In this document: in pieces, positions 1 to 8,602 of the stretch
How the letters are laid out: each line of letters starts with the position of its first letter
How positions within the stretch are numbered: position 1 is the stretch's first letter
Assembly (NCBI GenBank): GCA_947498785.1
Contig: CANMLS010000018.1
Span: 34,529-98,528, forward strand
Direction: 5' to 3'
DNA from: an uncultured Aquimarina sp.
GTDB taxonomy: Bacteria > Bacteroidota > Bacteroidia > Flavobacteriales > Flavobacteriaceae
DNA length: 64,000 nt
Translations under genes and position numbers: made by a program
The notes under the pieces: generated by a model
Databases searched by the model: none
Told to the model about the DNA's origin: nothing
The model's input: the letters and a program-made list of their open reading frames with translations, nothing else

Positions 1-25
1 CTTCAGCTATTGCGATAGTAATCAT
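1..25 (-). CDS. Response regulator, 5' end only (partial)
   Basis: Only the first eight codons are in the window, reading M-I-T-I-A-I-A-E on the minus strand. The ATG overlaps the TGA stop of the upstream histidine kinase by 4 bp (ATGA), which indicates translational coupling. A short hydrophobic beta strand followed by an acidic residue is how NarL/LuxR-type receiver domains begin, and a HisKA_3 kinase is normally partnered by such a regulator. The family call therefore rests mainly on context; the acidic pocket, the phospho-acceptor Asp and the HTH all lie outside the window. Confidence 0.6.
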
Positions 26-1932
26 ATAGGTATATTTATGATGATATTAGTTCCTTTTCCTATAGTAGAATCAATCTCAAAAGTTCCTTCGAGATATTCT
101 ATGCGTTTTTCTATGGTTTTTAATCCCATACCATCTTTTTCTACCGATACTTTAGAGTCAAATCCTTTTCCGTTATCCTCAATAATAATGTTTAACAGAG
201 AATCATGATTTGTTAAAGAGATGTGTACTTCTGTTGCATTGGCGTGTTTGATGATATTGGTGATCAATTCTTGTATCATTCTAAATATTGAAATCTCTAA
301 GCCATTATCTAATCGTTCCTCTAATCCATAATCTTGTACTTCGATTTGAAGAGTATTAGTATTAGAAGCTTTTTTTGCAAATTTTTTGATTGCTGGTAAT
401 AATCCTTGATTAGCCATTACACCACTATTTTTTTCATGGGCAATGGTTCTTACTTTTTGATAAGCTTCTTCTAACAGGTGATCTGTTTTGGTATATAGTT
501 CTTCAATATTTTTTGTTTTTGAGTTATTTCTATTTTTGGTTAAGTGTTGAAAATGAAGTTTGACGGTGGCTAATGTACTTCCTAAGTTGTCATGTAACTC
601 ATTAGCCAAACGCTGTCGTTCTTTTTCCTGACCAGAAATCATAGCGTCAATAGCGGTGAGTTCCTGATCCTTGAGTAGTTTTTCTGTTTTTTGAATTTCT
701 ATCTCTCGTTCTTGTTCGGCTATGCGTTGTTTGCGTTTTGTGTTTTTGTAAACAAGTAATACGATTATAGATCCGACTATGAGAATAGAAATAGAGCCTA
801 TCAGGAGGTTTCTATTTCGTAGTCTATTAGCCTCAGTTTTAAGGTTGGTATTGAGCAGTTGTATAATTTTCTTTTCTTTTTCTGCAGTATCAAGTTTTAC
901 GTTTAATTCTGAAATTTTCAAGGTATTTTGATTGTACTTTAATTTGTGTTCTATCTTTATTGATTTATGTAAAAATTGATAGGCTGAATCATATTTTTTG
1001 AGTTCGAAATAGTATTTGGCAGAATTCCTATGAATATACAACTGGCTTCTAAGAGGTGATGTATGATCTATATAGTTTCTGGAAGAATCTAGATACTTCA
1101 AGGCGTTTTTGAAATTGTTTTCTTCTGCATCCATTGCTGATAATCGGATATAAGACCCAAAAGTCATATACCTCATAAAAGGATATGATTTTGTAGTATT
1201 TAGTGTTTTTTTATGAAATTTTCTGGCCTTTTTATGATCTTTTTCAAAACCAGCATAAATTGCTTTTTCATAATAGTATTTTACTAAAAGGTTATTGTAT
1301 TTTGAAAATTCAGAGTCTATTATGTTTTCTATATCACAGAAATTTTCTTTAAGAGAAAATTCATCCTTATTAATGGTTTTTGAATTCAAGATCAATTTAT
1401 AAAGCTCATACCAAAATAAATCAATTTTATCGAATGATAATGTATAAAGTTCTTTTAAGAAGTTTTTATGTAATTCATTAGTACTTAGTATTTCCCAGTG
1501 AAAAAGTTCTAATAACCCTAGGATGAATTGTTTTGTTATGGGAGCATATCCTATTTCTTTTGATAAGTAGTAACCTTGAGAAAAATATTCATATGATTTG
1601 CTTTGAAGTGGATGAAGATATAATTCATTATATCCTAATAATAAAAGTAAGGTAGCTTTTTCAAATTTGGAATTGGTGATGTAATTTTTTTTATTGTATT
1701 CTTCAAGTATATCTCTTCGACCAGATTGATAGAGAGTATTTGCAAGTTTTTCTAATAATATAACTTCTTTTCCTTCAAGGTTTTTAAGTTGAAGTTTTGC
1801 TTTTTCAAACTCTAAACTTTTTAGACTAAAAAAATAGGCATCATAAATATCTAAATTATTTTTTGGATACATTGCTGTTCCAAATAGACAGGAAACAAAA
1901 AGAAGGAAAAGAAGTGTTATTGTTTTTTTCAC
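22..1932 (-). CDS. TPR-containing sensor histidine kinase (NarL/HisKA_3 class)
   Basis: 636-residue membrane kinase. Residues 1-20 form a signal peptide. Residues 25-345 are helical and TPR-like and probably form a periplasmic sensor. One transmembrane helix lies at about 376-396, followed by a basic, coiled linker. The HisKA_3 dimerisation helix contains ERQRLANELHDN, with phospho-acceptor His447. The C-terminal HATPase has an N-box (NIIKHAN), DNGKGFD and GMGLKTI. The start codon is GTG at 1930-1932, overlapping the TGA stop of the upstream 217-residue gene, and the stop overlaps the response regulator start, so the three genes look like one coupled operon. This architecture is common in Bacteroidota. 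The stimulus cannot be told from the sequence. Confidence 0.9.
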   Translation of the reverse strand: MKKTITLLFLLFVSCLFGTAMYPKNNLDIYDAYFFSLKSLEFEKAKLQLKNLEGKEVILLEKLANTLYQSGRRDILEEYNKKNYITNSKFEKATLLLLLGYNELYLHPLQSKSYEYFSQGYYLSKEIGYAPITKQFILGLLELFHWEILSTNELHKNFLKELYTLSFDKIDLFWYELYKLILNSKTINKDEFSLKENFCDIENIIDSEFSKYNNLLVKYYYEKAIYAGFEKDHKKARKFHKKTLNTTKSYPFMRYMTFGSYIRLSAMDAEENNFKNALKYLDSSRNYIDHTSPLRSQLYIHRNSAKYYFELKKYDSAYQFLHKSIKIEHKLKYNQNTLKISELNVKLDTAEKEKKIIQLLNTNLKTEANRLRNRNLLIGSISILIVGSIIVLLVYKNTKRKQRIAEQEREIEIQKTEKLLKDQELTAIDAMISGQEKERQRLANELHDNLGSTLATVKLHFQHLTKNRNNSKTKNIEELYTKTDHLLEEAYQKVRTIAHEKNSGVMANQGLLPAIKKFAKKASNTNTLQIEVQDYGLEERLDNGLEISIFRMIQELITNIIKHANATEVHISLTNHDSLLNIIIEDNGKGFDSKVSVEKDGMGLKTIEKRIEYLEGTFEIDSTIGKGTNIIINIPI

Positions 1933-2582
1933 CTTACAATTGCGTTGATTCGACTTCTAGGGCATCTGCCATCAACAGTTGTTTTATTATTGTCTGTGGC
2001 AATTGGGGATAAAAATCTTATCGTAGGTGCTTTTATAGCTGGAGGTTTTCCTGTTGATACTCGTATCCTATGATTGGTATTTGGGATAGTTTGAAAATCA
2101 TCACTTGGAATATCATCATATCGATATTCTTTTTTTAGCAATGTCAATCCATCCCTATCATAAAATTCTGTGTCAAAAGCAAAATTTGACACACCTAAAT
2201 CATCATTTGCAAATTGTTCTAGTGTTCTATTAAATATTAATTTAGAGTTGTTGGTTATGGTTTCTGTTTTATCAAAAACAAATTTTTTAATAATTGAGTC
2301 AGCTTCAAAAGCCTTTATTTTAAGGTGAAAATTAATGCTCCCATCGTTGTCGTTTTTTATTGGATTTGAAATGCCGATTATTCCCAAGTTGATAATTCCT
2401 TTGTAATTAATGAGGAATAATTCAACTCCTTCTAAGGATGTTTCATGATTTTTGGTTGATTTAGATGTTTGAAATCTTGCAAAAATTCCGAAGAAAGTTT
2501 CATACAATTGTGAAGTATATACGAGTTGGAAATGATTTTTATTTGAAAAATCAAAGGATAGGGTTAGTTCTAATTCTTCCAT
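1929..2582 (-). CDS. Unknown 217-residue protein coupled to the histidine kinase
   Basis: I do not recognise this family. There is no signal peptide or membrane segment. The N-terminal two thirds is rich in alternating hydrophobic and polar residues (LELTLSFDFSNK, INFHLKIKAFEA) and looks like beta strands. The C-terminal 50 residues are Pro/Thr/Asn-rich and end in a basic stretch (GRCPRSRINAIVR). The stop TGA overlaps the GTG start of the downstream kinase by 4 bp, so translation is probably coupled, which suggests a shared job with the two-component system. A cytoplasmic accessory or client protein is possible, but nothing in the sequence gives a biochemical role. Confidence 0.6.
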   Translation of the reverse strand: MEELELTLSFDFSNKNHFQLVYTSQLYETFFGIFARFQTSKSTKNHETSLEGVELFLINYKGIINLGIIGISNPIKNDNDGSINFHLKIKAFEADSIIKKFVFDKTETITNNSKLIFNRTLEQFANDDLGVSNFAFDTEFYDRDGLTLLKKEYRYDDIPSDDFQTIPNTNHRIRVSTGKPPAIKAPTIRFLSPIATDNNKTTVDGRCPRSRINAIVR

Positions 2583-2768
2583 TTTAATTGTTTTTAGTTA
2601 GTTATTTAGTTCCTCCAAAATTCTTTAAAAAGGACATATCATATTATACCCGATACAAGGTATTTTTCCTTTGATAATAAAATTCCAAAAGATATTTAGG
2701 TTATATATCAAATATGATATTAACTAAAAAGATTACTATTTTGACAGAAAACTAGGGGTGTTGATGGT

Positions 2769-2960
2769 TTACTCAGGTTGTAAATACGTTTTTAACATAA
2801 ATAACAATAAAATAAAGATAATAAAACCAATCAAAATGAAGACGCTGCCTTTGTAATATTTACGATGTAGTCTGATGTCTTTTCTATAGCTGAAGATCAT
2901 TAATAGGATAAAAGCTATAACAAAACATCCTGCAAATATCAATTGGCCTGTACTAAACAT
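2769..2960 (-). CDS. Small two-helix membrane protein
   Basis: 63 residues with two hydrophobic helices (about 7-24 and 40-57) separated by a basic loop (YRKDIRLHRKYYKG), which the positive-inside rule places in the cytoplasm, leaving both ends outside. It has no enzymatic motif and I cannot name a family. It stands divergently from the MazG-like gene with only 53 bp between the two starts, so the promoters must overlap. The composition is typical of real small flavobacterial membrane proteins, but function is unknown. Confidence 0.6.
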   Translation of the reverse strand: MFSTGQLIFAGCFVIAFILLMIFSYRKDIRLHRKYYKGSVFILIGFIIFILLLFMLKTYLQPE

Positions 2961-3013
2961 AATTTGCTATTTTTACGGCAAAGATAATAACTGAGATCAA
3001 TAAAAATCAACAT

Positions 3014-3400
3014 ATGAAAGATAAAATTAGTGCGGTACAAGAGTTTCATACTGCGTTTAAATTGGGATACAAGAATGAACCTGTTGCTGATTTGGGAGAG
3101 GCAAAAAATACACTGCGATTCAACCTTATGAAAGAAGAGAATGAAGAGTATTTTGAAGCAGCTCAGGACAATGATTTAGTAGAGGTGGCTGATGCTTTAG
3201 GAGATATGTTGTATATTTTATGTGGTACTATTATAGAGCATGGTATGCAGCACAAAATCGAAGAGGTGTTTAATGAAATTCAGCGAAGTAATATGAGTAA
3301 GTTAGGTGAAGATGGATTACCCATTTATCGCGAGGATGGCAAAGTTTTAAAAGGCCCAAACTATTTTAAACCAAATATTAAAGAAATCTTAGATCGATAA
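3014..3400 (+). CDS. MazG-like nucleoside triphosphate pyrophosphohydrolase
   Basis: 128-residue all-alpha NTP pyrophosphohydrolase of the MazG/PRA-PH superfamily. These enzymes hydrolyse (d)NTPs or phosphoribosyl-ATP to the monophosphate and PPi using Mg2+ held by an ExxE/ExxD cluster. The first half of that cluster is seen at EENEEYFEA (41-49) and the second at EVADALGDMLY (57-67). The C-terminal part (SNMSKLGEDGLPIYREDGK) is the conserved tail of the single-domain flavobacterial form. The length fits one domain. The substrate is not decidable from sequence; housekeeping removal of abnormal nucleotides is the usual inference. It is transcribed alone. Confidence 0.85.
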   Translation: MKDKISAVQEFHTAFKLGYKNEPVADLGEAKNTLRFNLMKEENEEYFEAAQDNDLVEVADALGDMLYILCGTIIEHGMQHKIEEVFNEIQRSNMSKLGEDGLPIYREDGKVLKGPNYFKPNIKEILDR

Positions 3401-3601
3401 ATAATATTATTTCTGATTTATAATTTACCTTTTTTCTACTGATACTTTAAAATAAAACTAAACTGTAGCTGGAGCTGTGCTAGATTTTTCTTTTTCACCT
3501 AACCAGAAAGATAATTGTTTTTTATTGGAGTTTTTTTACAAAATGTTTATGTTCTTTTAATCTAATTATTAGTTTATTTTTTAAGGTAATTTGCTTAAAA
3601 T

Positions 3602-4669
3602 CTATACTTTATATCTCCATCCAAAAGGATCTTCAGAGATGTTATATTGTATATCCATAAGAGCTTTTTTGAAATAGTCGGCATAAGAATTTTCTTGTTT
3701 TTGGATTTCATAATGTTCACCCTGATATCCAAAAGCTTTTACAGGACTTACTACTGCAGCAGTACCTGCTCCAAATATTTCTTTAAGACTTCCATTTTTA
3801 GCAGCTTCAACAATTTCACTTACCTTTACTGGTCTTACATCTACTTTTATTCCTTCTTTTTCGGCAATAGTAATTAAGCTTTTACGTGTCACTCCATCCA
3901 AAATACGATCACTGATAGGAGCAGTAAGTAAGGTGTCATTAACTCTAAAAAAGACATTCATAGTCCCAGCTTCTTCCATGTACTCATGTGCATTAGAATC
4001 AGTCCAGATTACTTGCTGGTATCCTTGTTCTTTAGCAAGATTGGTTGGGTAAAATTGTCCTGCATAGTTACCAGCTGCTTTAGCGTATCCAAAACCACCA
4101 CTGGCAGAACGACTAAATTTTTCGGCAACCAAAACACTTACATCTCCACTATAATAGGATTGTGCAGGAGAACATATGATCAAAAATTTATATTCATCTG
4201 CTTCAGAAGCAGAAACACTTGCTTGAGTGGCGATGACAAATGGTCGAATATATAAAGAGTTTCCAAAACCTGGTTTGATCCAATTATTATCTAATTTTAA
4301 TAAAGCATTTAGACCATCAAAGAAATACTCTTTTGGAAATTCTGGCATTGCCAGACGCTCTGCTGATTTGTTAATTCGATTAAAATTTTCATCGGGTCTG
4401 AATAGAAAAGTATCTCCCTTATCATCTTTGTAAGCTTTCATACCTTCAAAAACAGCTTGCCCATAGTGAAAGACACGAGCAGAAGGATCCATAGTAAGAG
4501 GTCCGTATGGGACAATCTTTGGTGTTTGCCATTCTCCATTCATATAATCGCAGACAAACATATGATCTGTAAATATTTTTCCGAAATTAAGATTTTCAAA
4601 ATCTACCTGTCCAATTTTGGATTTACTTACTTCATTAATTTCTAAAGTCTGAGAAATTGTGTTTTTCAT
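3602..4669 (-). CDS. ilvE: Branched-chain amino acid aminotransferase
   Basis: 355-residue PLP-dependent fold-type IV aminotransferase, class II IlvE. It interconverts Leu/Ile/Val and their 2-oxo acids using 2-oxoglutarate/glutamate. Visible signatures are HYGQAVFEGMKAY near residue 70, the Schiff-base lysine in GYAKAAGNYAG (K197), the EAGTMNVFF strand and the GTAAVVSPV phosphate-binding loop. The length is typical. The ATG at 4667-4669 is supported by alignment to the normal N-terminus. It is monocistronic, with the DUF4920/mnmD pair diverging on the other strand. Confidence 0.96.
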   Translation of the reverse strand: MKNTISQTLEINEVSKSKIGQVDFENLNFGKIFTDHMFVCDYMNGEWQTPKIVPYGPLTMDPSARVFHYGQAVFEGMKAYKDDKGDTFLFRPDENFNRINKSAERLAMPEFPKEYFFDGLNALLKLDNNWIKPGFGNSLYIRPFVIATQASVSASEADEYKFLIICSPAQSYYSGDVSVLVAEKFSRSASGGFGYAKAAGNYAGQFYPTNLAKEQGYQQVIWTDSNAHEYMEEAGTMNVFFRVNDTLLTAPISDRILDGVTRKSLITIAEKEGIKVDVRPVKVSEIVEAAKNGSLKEIFGAGTAAVVSPVKAFGYQGEHYEIQKQENSYADYFKKALMDIQYNISEDPFGWRYKV

Positions 4670-4814
4670 CCTATTTAAATTTAAAAAAAAAGGGTAGTAA
4701 ACTACCGCGAGTTTATAAACTATACTCTTTGCCTGAAAATAAAAGTGATACTCACCTTATAGCTTTCCTTACAAAAATACCTTTTTCTGTTAAAATAAGA
4801 ATTTTAAAAATGTT

Positions 4815-4822
4815 TAATTTTG
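4815..4822 (+). promoter_or_regulatory. TAnnTTTG -7 box upstream of the DUF4920/mnmD pair
   Basis: TAATTTTG matches the Bacteroidota sigma-A -7 consensus TAnnTTTG, 25 bp before the ATG at 4848. I see no good TTG -33 box at the usual 17-20 bp spacing, so the call rests on the -7 box and its position. Confidence 0.45.
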
Positions 4823-4847
4823 CAAAACGTAAGAATAATAAAAGATT

Positions 4848-5354
4848 ATGAAAAAAAACATACTATTTTTTGCGGGATTGCTATTATTGGTGAGCTGTGA
4901 TTTATCGAATAAAAGTCAGAATACATTCTCTGTTTCAGAGACTGATAGCAAAAACTATGAAAATTTCGGAGAAAAAGTGTCCCCAAAGAATATTCATGAT
5001 AAAAATTCGATTGCAGAACAATATGAATCTCTTAAAGAAGGAGATACAGTTGCAATTACATTTTCAAGCACAGTTAATGATGTTTGTAAAGTTAAAGGAT
5101 GTTGGATGAAAGTGACTCTTGGAAATGATAAAGAAGCCATGATAAAGTTTAAAGATTATGGTTTTTTTGTTCCTATGGATATCGAAAATGATACAGTGAT
5201 TGTTCAAGGTAAGGCATATATAAGTGAGGTGTCTGTAGATGAACAACGTCATCTTGCAAGCGATGCTGGAAAAACAAATGAAGAGATAGCGAGTATTACA
5301 ACTGCAAAAAAAACATACTCATTTATCGCAGATGGGGTTTTGATAAAAGACTAA
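4848..5354 (+). CDS. DUF4920 lipoprotein
   Basis: 168 residues. The N-terminus is a lipoprotein signal with a lipobox at LLVSC (Cys17). The mature part carries the DUF4920 core: a beta barrel resembling an OB fold with the sequence VCKVKGCWMKV, containing two cysteines, then IKFKDYGFFVPMD. DUF4920 proteins are small periplasmic or membrane-anchored proteins of unknown function, common in Flavobacteriia. The stop codon overlaps the start of mnmD (TAATG), so the two are co-translated. That is probably a convenience operon, since a tRNA-modification enzyme and an envelope lipoprotein have no obvious link. Confidence 0.85.
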   Translation: MKKNILFFAGLLLLVSCDLSNKSQNTFSVSETDSKNYENFGEKVSPKNIHDKNSIAEQYESLKEGDTVAITFSSTVNDVCKVKGCWMKVTLGNDKEAMIKFKDYGFFVPMDIENDTVIVQGKAYISEVSVDEQRHLASDAGKTNEEIASITTAKKTYSFIADGVLIKD

Positions 5355-6061
5355 TGCAAGATCAGATACAACGCAAAATTATTACTACAGCAGATGGATC
5401 AAAAACGATCCGTTTACCAGAATTGAATGAGCAATATCATTCTAGGCATGGAGCAATTAATGAAGCTAAACATGTTTTTATAGAAACAGGTTTTAACTAC
5501 GTTTTAGGTGAGAACACTTTTAATCCACTTCGTGTTTTAGAAATAGGCTTCGGAACAGGATTAAACGCTTTTGTAACTTTTTTAGAAGCGCAGAAAACAA
5601 ACCAAAAGATTAATTATGTAGGAGTAGAAGCATATCCAGTTTCTATAAATGAAGCAAAGCTTATGGAATATCCAGATGCTCTTTCTGAAAAAGAAAAGAC
5701 AGATATTTTTGATATTTTACATGAATCATCTTGGGAACATCCATACGAAATCACATCTAATTTTACATTAACAAAAAGGAAACAGTTTTTTGTTGATATA
5801 GAGGATCAAAACAGTTTTGATTTGATATATTTTGATGCTTTTGGTGCGAGAGTTCAACCAGAACTTTGGACTACAGAAATTTTTAAGAAAATGTATAATG
5901 CGCTTTGTTTAAATGGAGTTTTGGTGACTTATGCAGCAAAAGGAAGTGTGCGAAGAGCAATGCAAGAAGTTGGTTTTGATACAGAAAGACTCCCTGGTCC
6001 TCCTGGAAAAAGAGAAATGCTTAGGGCTACAAAAAGAGATTGTACTTCTGGAGCAAACTGA
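5354..6061 (+). CDS. mnmD: tRNA 5-methylaminomethyl-2-thiouridine methyltransferase (MnmD)
   Basis: 235-residue single-domain SAM methyltransferase matching the N-terminal half of MnmC (DUF752/Methyltransf_30). It performs the last step of mnm5s2U34 synthesis in the wobble position of certain tRNAs. Motifs seen are the SAM-binding LEIGFGTGLNAF near residues 62-73, the DLIYFDAFGAR strand with catalytic acidic residues, and the C-terminal YAAKGSVRRAM...LPGPPGKREM region. The FAD-dependent oxidase half of MnmC is absent, as in many non-enterobacterial MnmD proteins. It begins in the stop codon of the DUF4920 gene. Confidence 0.92.
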   Translation: MQDQIQRKIITTADGSKTIRLPELNEQYHSRHGAINEAKHVFIETGFNYVLGENTFNPLRVLEIGFGTGLNAFVTFLEAQKTNQKINYVGVEAYPVSINEAKLMEYPDALSEKEKTDIFDILHESSWEHPYEITSNFTLTKRKQFFVDIEDQNSFDLIYFDAFGARVQPELWTTEIFKKMYNALCLNGVLVTYAAKGSVRRAMQEVGFDTERLPGPPGKREMLRATKRDCTSGAN

Positions 6062-6224
6062 ATTTGTAAGACAAAAATTTGGAGTAAATAATTGTTAAAC
6101 CTATAATAAAGAAATTGGTTTTGTTACAAGGTGATGGTATTTTGTGTCAAAATCTAGTAAACCTATTGTATAAACAAAATAACTAGCACAAAGCACTTAT
6201 TATAATAAGTGATCATTTGTCATA

Positions 6225-7157
6225 ATGATCAAAAATAATAAAAAAGAACAGATGAAAATTTTAATTACTGGTGCGACCGGTTTAATAGGTCAGGAAATAG
6301 TAAGTATGTGTCACCTGTCAAACATCGATGTAAATTACCTTACTACTAGTAAAAATAAATTAAGTTCTGATCCTGGTTATACAGGCTATTTTTGGGATCC
6401 AAAAAAGGGTGAAATAGATACTAATTGTTTTGTTGATGTAGAAGTGATTATTAATCTAGTAGGAGCCACGGTAGCAAAACGATGGACTTCATCCTATAAA
6501 AAAGAAATATTAGAGAGTAGAATTAATACCGCTGCTCTTATCTTGGAGTCTTTGAAAACCATAAAACATTCTGTTCGCCATATTGTTTCGGCCAGTGCAA
6601 TCGGTATATATTTAGATTCATTTCAAAATTATTATATGGAAGATACACCCGAAAGAGATTCGGGTTTTTTGGGAGAAGTAGTACAACAATGGGAGAAGGC
6701 AGTACTTGATTTTGAAACTATAAATATCGATGTTAGTTTATTACGTATTGGATTGGTATTGTCAGAAAAAGGAGGGGCATTTCCTAAAATAGCAAGACCA
6801 ATACAATTAGGGATGGGAGCTTTTTTTGGCAATGGTAAACAATGGCAGAGCTGGATACATGTTCACGATCTTGCTCGTATGTTCATGTTTGTCGTTAAGG
6901 AGGAATTAACAGGTGTTTTTAATGCAGTTACATCAAATCCTGTCTCTAATAAAAGACTTACTAAGGTGATCGCAGAAAAATATAATAAAAAAATCATATT
7001 ACCTAATGTACCAAGACTTACCATGAAGTTGATTCTTGGTGATATGCATAGTCTTTTATTTTCGAGTCAGCGGGTGTGTAGTAGTAAGATTTCTTTTTTA
7101 GGATTTGATTTTAATTATGATAATATTGAGAAGGCAGTTGATGTACTGGTTGAATAA
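6225..7157 (+). CDS. TIGR01777-family NAD(P)-dependent epimerase (SDR39U1-like)
   Basis: About 301-310 residues. Extended SDR fold with the Rossmann motif GATGLIGQE, the family hallmark NLVGATVAKRWTSSYKKEI, and ASAIGIY followed by the SWIHVHDLARM segment, then a C-terminal DUF1731 domain. The true start is probably the ATG at 6252 (MKILITGATG), because the first nine residues of the longer frame are Lys/Asn-rich and not part of the fold. The family is widespread, and its substrate is not established. It is transcribed alone and ends facing the YceI gene. Confidence 0.9.
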   Translation: MIKNNKKEQMKILITGATGLIGQEIVSMCHLSNIDVNYLTTSKNKLSSDPGYTGYFWDPKKGEIDTNCFVDVEVIINLVGATVAKRWTSSYKKEILESRINTAALILESLKTIKHSVRHIVSASAIGIYLDSFQNYYMEDTPERDSGFLGEVVQQWEKAVLDFETINIDVSLLRIGLVLSEKGGAFPKIARPIQLGMGAFFGNGKQWQSWIHVHDLARMFMFVVKEELTGVFNAVTSNPVSNKRLTKVIAEKYNKKIILPNVPRLTMKLILGDMHSLLFSSQRVCSSKISFLGFDFNYDNIEKAVDVLVE

Positions 7158-7162
7158 AAAAA

Positions 7163-7195
7163 CCGATATCATTTTAATAATGACACCGGCTTTTG
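7163..7195. terminator. Bidirectional terminator between converging genes
   Basis: CCG (7163-7165) and TCATT (7169-7173) pair with AATGA (7179-7183) and CGG (7187-7189), with small internal bulges. An A-run lies on the left and a T-run on the right, so the hairpin can work for both the epimerase and the YceI gene, which converge here. Confidence 0.6.
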
Positions 7196-7215
7196 TTGTA
7201 AATAAGATTGTGAAA

Positions 7216-7887
7216 TTATCCTTTATTAGCTTTTACGGTAACTTTTAATTCAATGTCATCATTTATAAACTTATCACCTAAGTCTGTAAATACTGATTTT
7301 GAAGCATAATTAATGCCCCAATCTGTACGATTAATAGTGAATATTTCTGTATTTAAAATCATAGTATCACCTTCTATAGATGTATTTGCAGGAAATAAAA
7401 TGTTCTTTTTAATTCCTTTTATAGTAAGATTACCTTCTATATAAGTTTTTCCTTCTTTATTTGCAACTTCAGTTACTTCAAAAGAAGCTTTAGGATGTTG
7501 AGCTACGTTAAAAAAATGATCTTCGAGGTCTTTTCCTTCACCTTTTAAATGTTTTTCTAAATCTTCTTTTTCTTCTCCTTCAATATCAGTTACAGTGATA
7601 GATGTCATGTCAATTTCAAATGAAGCACCTTCAATTTTTTCATCTTTGATTTTAAGGTTGCCTTTTGCTATTTTAAGGGTTCCACTATGTTTCCCTGTTG
7701 GTTTTGAGCCTGTCCATTCTATAGTACTAGATGCAGAATCTACAATATAAGTAGTTGCTTCTGACGAAGCTTCTTTTACTTCTTCTGCCTCATTAGCTAC
7801 TGTTTGATTTTGTTTTTCTCCTTTGCAAGAATAAGTAAAAATAATGATTGCAGTAGTTACTAATACGCCTATTAGTTTGATTTTCAT
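7216..7887 (-). CDS. YceI-family lipoprotein
   Basis: 223 residues. A lipobox at TYSC (Cys21) is followed by an acidic linker rich in Glu/Ala. The YceI lipocalin-like barrel begins at TYIVDSASSTIEWTGSKPTGKHSGTLKI and ends with INYASKSVFTDLGDKFINDDIEL. YceI proteins bind polyprenoid or other lipidic molecules in a beta barrel; the physiological ligand in Flavobacteriia is unknown. The lipobox suggests anchoring in the envelope, so the barrel is periplasmic or surface-exposed. It is monocistronic. Confidence 0.92.
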   Translation of the reverse strand: MKIKLIGVLVTTAIIIFTYSCKGEKQNQTVANEAEEVKEASSEATTYIVDSASSTIEWTGSKPTGKHSGTLKIAKGNLKIKDEKIEGASFEIDMTSITVTDIEGEEKEDLEKHLKGEGKDLEDHFFNVAQHPKASFEVTEVANKEGKTYIEGNLTIKGIKKNILFPANTSIEGDTMILNTEIFTINRTDWGINYASKSVFTDLGDKFINDDIELKVTVKANKG

Positions 7888-7975
7888 AAAAGTTAGTTTA
7901 TATGGGTTCTATAATGATTTCAAAAATATTTTTTAACAAATGAAATACTCTTAATTATATACTAAAAAATTCCTG

Positions 7976-8015
7976 TGACATTATGACATTCAATTCAAAA
8001 ATGGCAGTACTTTTG
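7976..8015 (+). promoter_or_regulatory. grpE-dnaJ promoter with TGACATT direct repeat
   Basis: TACTTTTG at 8008-8015 is a TAnnTTTG -7 box 39 bp before the grpE ATG. Two copies of TGACATT (7976-7982 and 7984-7990) lie immediately upstream, in the -33 region. Because this is a heat-shock operon, the repeat could be a regulator site, but I do not know a named factor for it. Confidence 0.45.
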
Positions 8016-8053
8016 CTACTTCAAATTCAAAACGTATAAAAGGTACGAATTAC

Positions 8054-8596
8054 ATGAGTAAGAAAAATAAAAATACTGAAGATGTAAAGGATCAGGTAGA
8101 AGAAGTACTTGATACCCCTGTTGATGAAACAGAGACTGAAATAATAGATCCTGTGACAGAGCTTAAAGAAGAATTGAATAAGGAAAAAGATAAATTTTTA
8201 AGGCTTTTTGCAGAATTTGAAAACTATAAAAAACGAACTTCTAAAGAACGTTTGGAGTTATTCAAGACAGCAAGTCAGGATGTGATACAGTCTATGTTAC
8301 CTGTATTAGATGATTTTGACAGAGCGTCAAAAGAAATTGAAAAGTCAGAAGATAAGAATCTTATCAAAGGAGTCGAACTTATTCATAACAAGTTAAAGGA
8401 AACCTTGAAAAGCAAAGGTTTGTCAGAAGTAGAAGTAATTGCTGGAGATGTTTTTAATGCAGATGATCATGAAGCTATTACTCAAATTCCAGCTCCGAGT
8501 GATGATCTTAAAGGTAAGATTGTTGACGTTATAGAAAAAGGCTATAAATTAGGGGATAAGGTTATTCGTTTCCCTAAAGTAGTAACTGGACAATAA
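8054..8596 (+). CDS. grpE: Nucleotide exchange factor GrpE
   Basis: 180-residue GrpE. It releases ADP from DnaK in the Hsp70 cycle. The acidic N-terminal 35 residues are disordered, then comes a long coiled helix (EELNKEKDKFLRLFAEFENYKKRT) with the conserved FAEFENYKKR motif. The helical bundle contains LPVLDDFDRA, and the beta domain ends in VIEKGYKLGDKVIRFPKVVT. Length and motifs are standard. It lies 6 bp upstream of dnaJ in one operon; dnaK is not in this window. Confidence 0.97.
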   Translation: MSKKNKNTEDVKDQVEEVLDTPVDETETEIIDPVTELKEELNKEKDKFLRLFAEFENYKKRTSKERLELFKTASQDVIQSMLPVLDDFDRASKEIEKSEDKNLIKGVELIHNKLKETLKSKGLSEVEVIAGDVFNADDHEAITQIPAPSDDLKGKIVDVIEKGYKLGDKVIRFPKVVTGQ

Positions 8597-8602
8597 ATAG
8601 GT

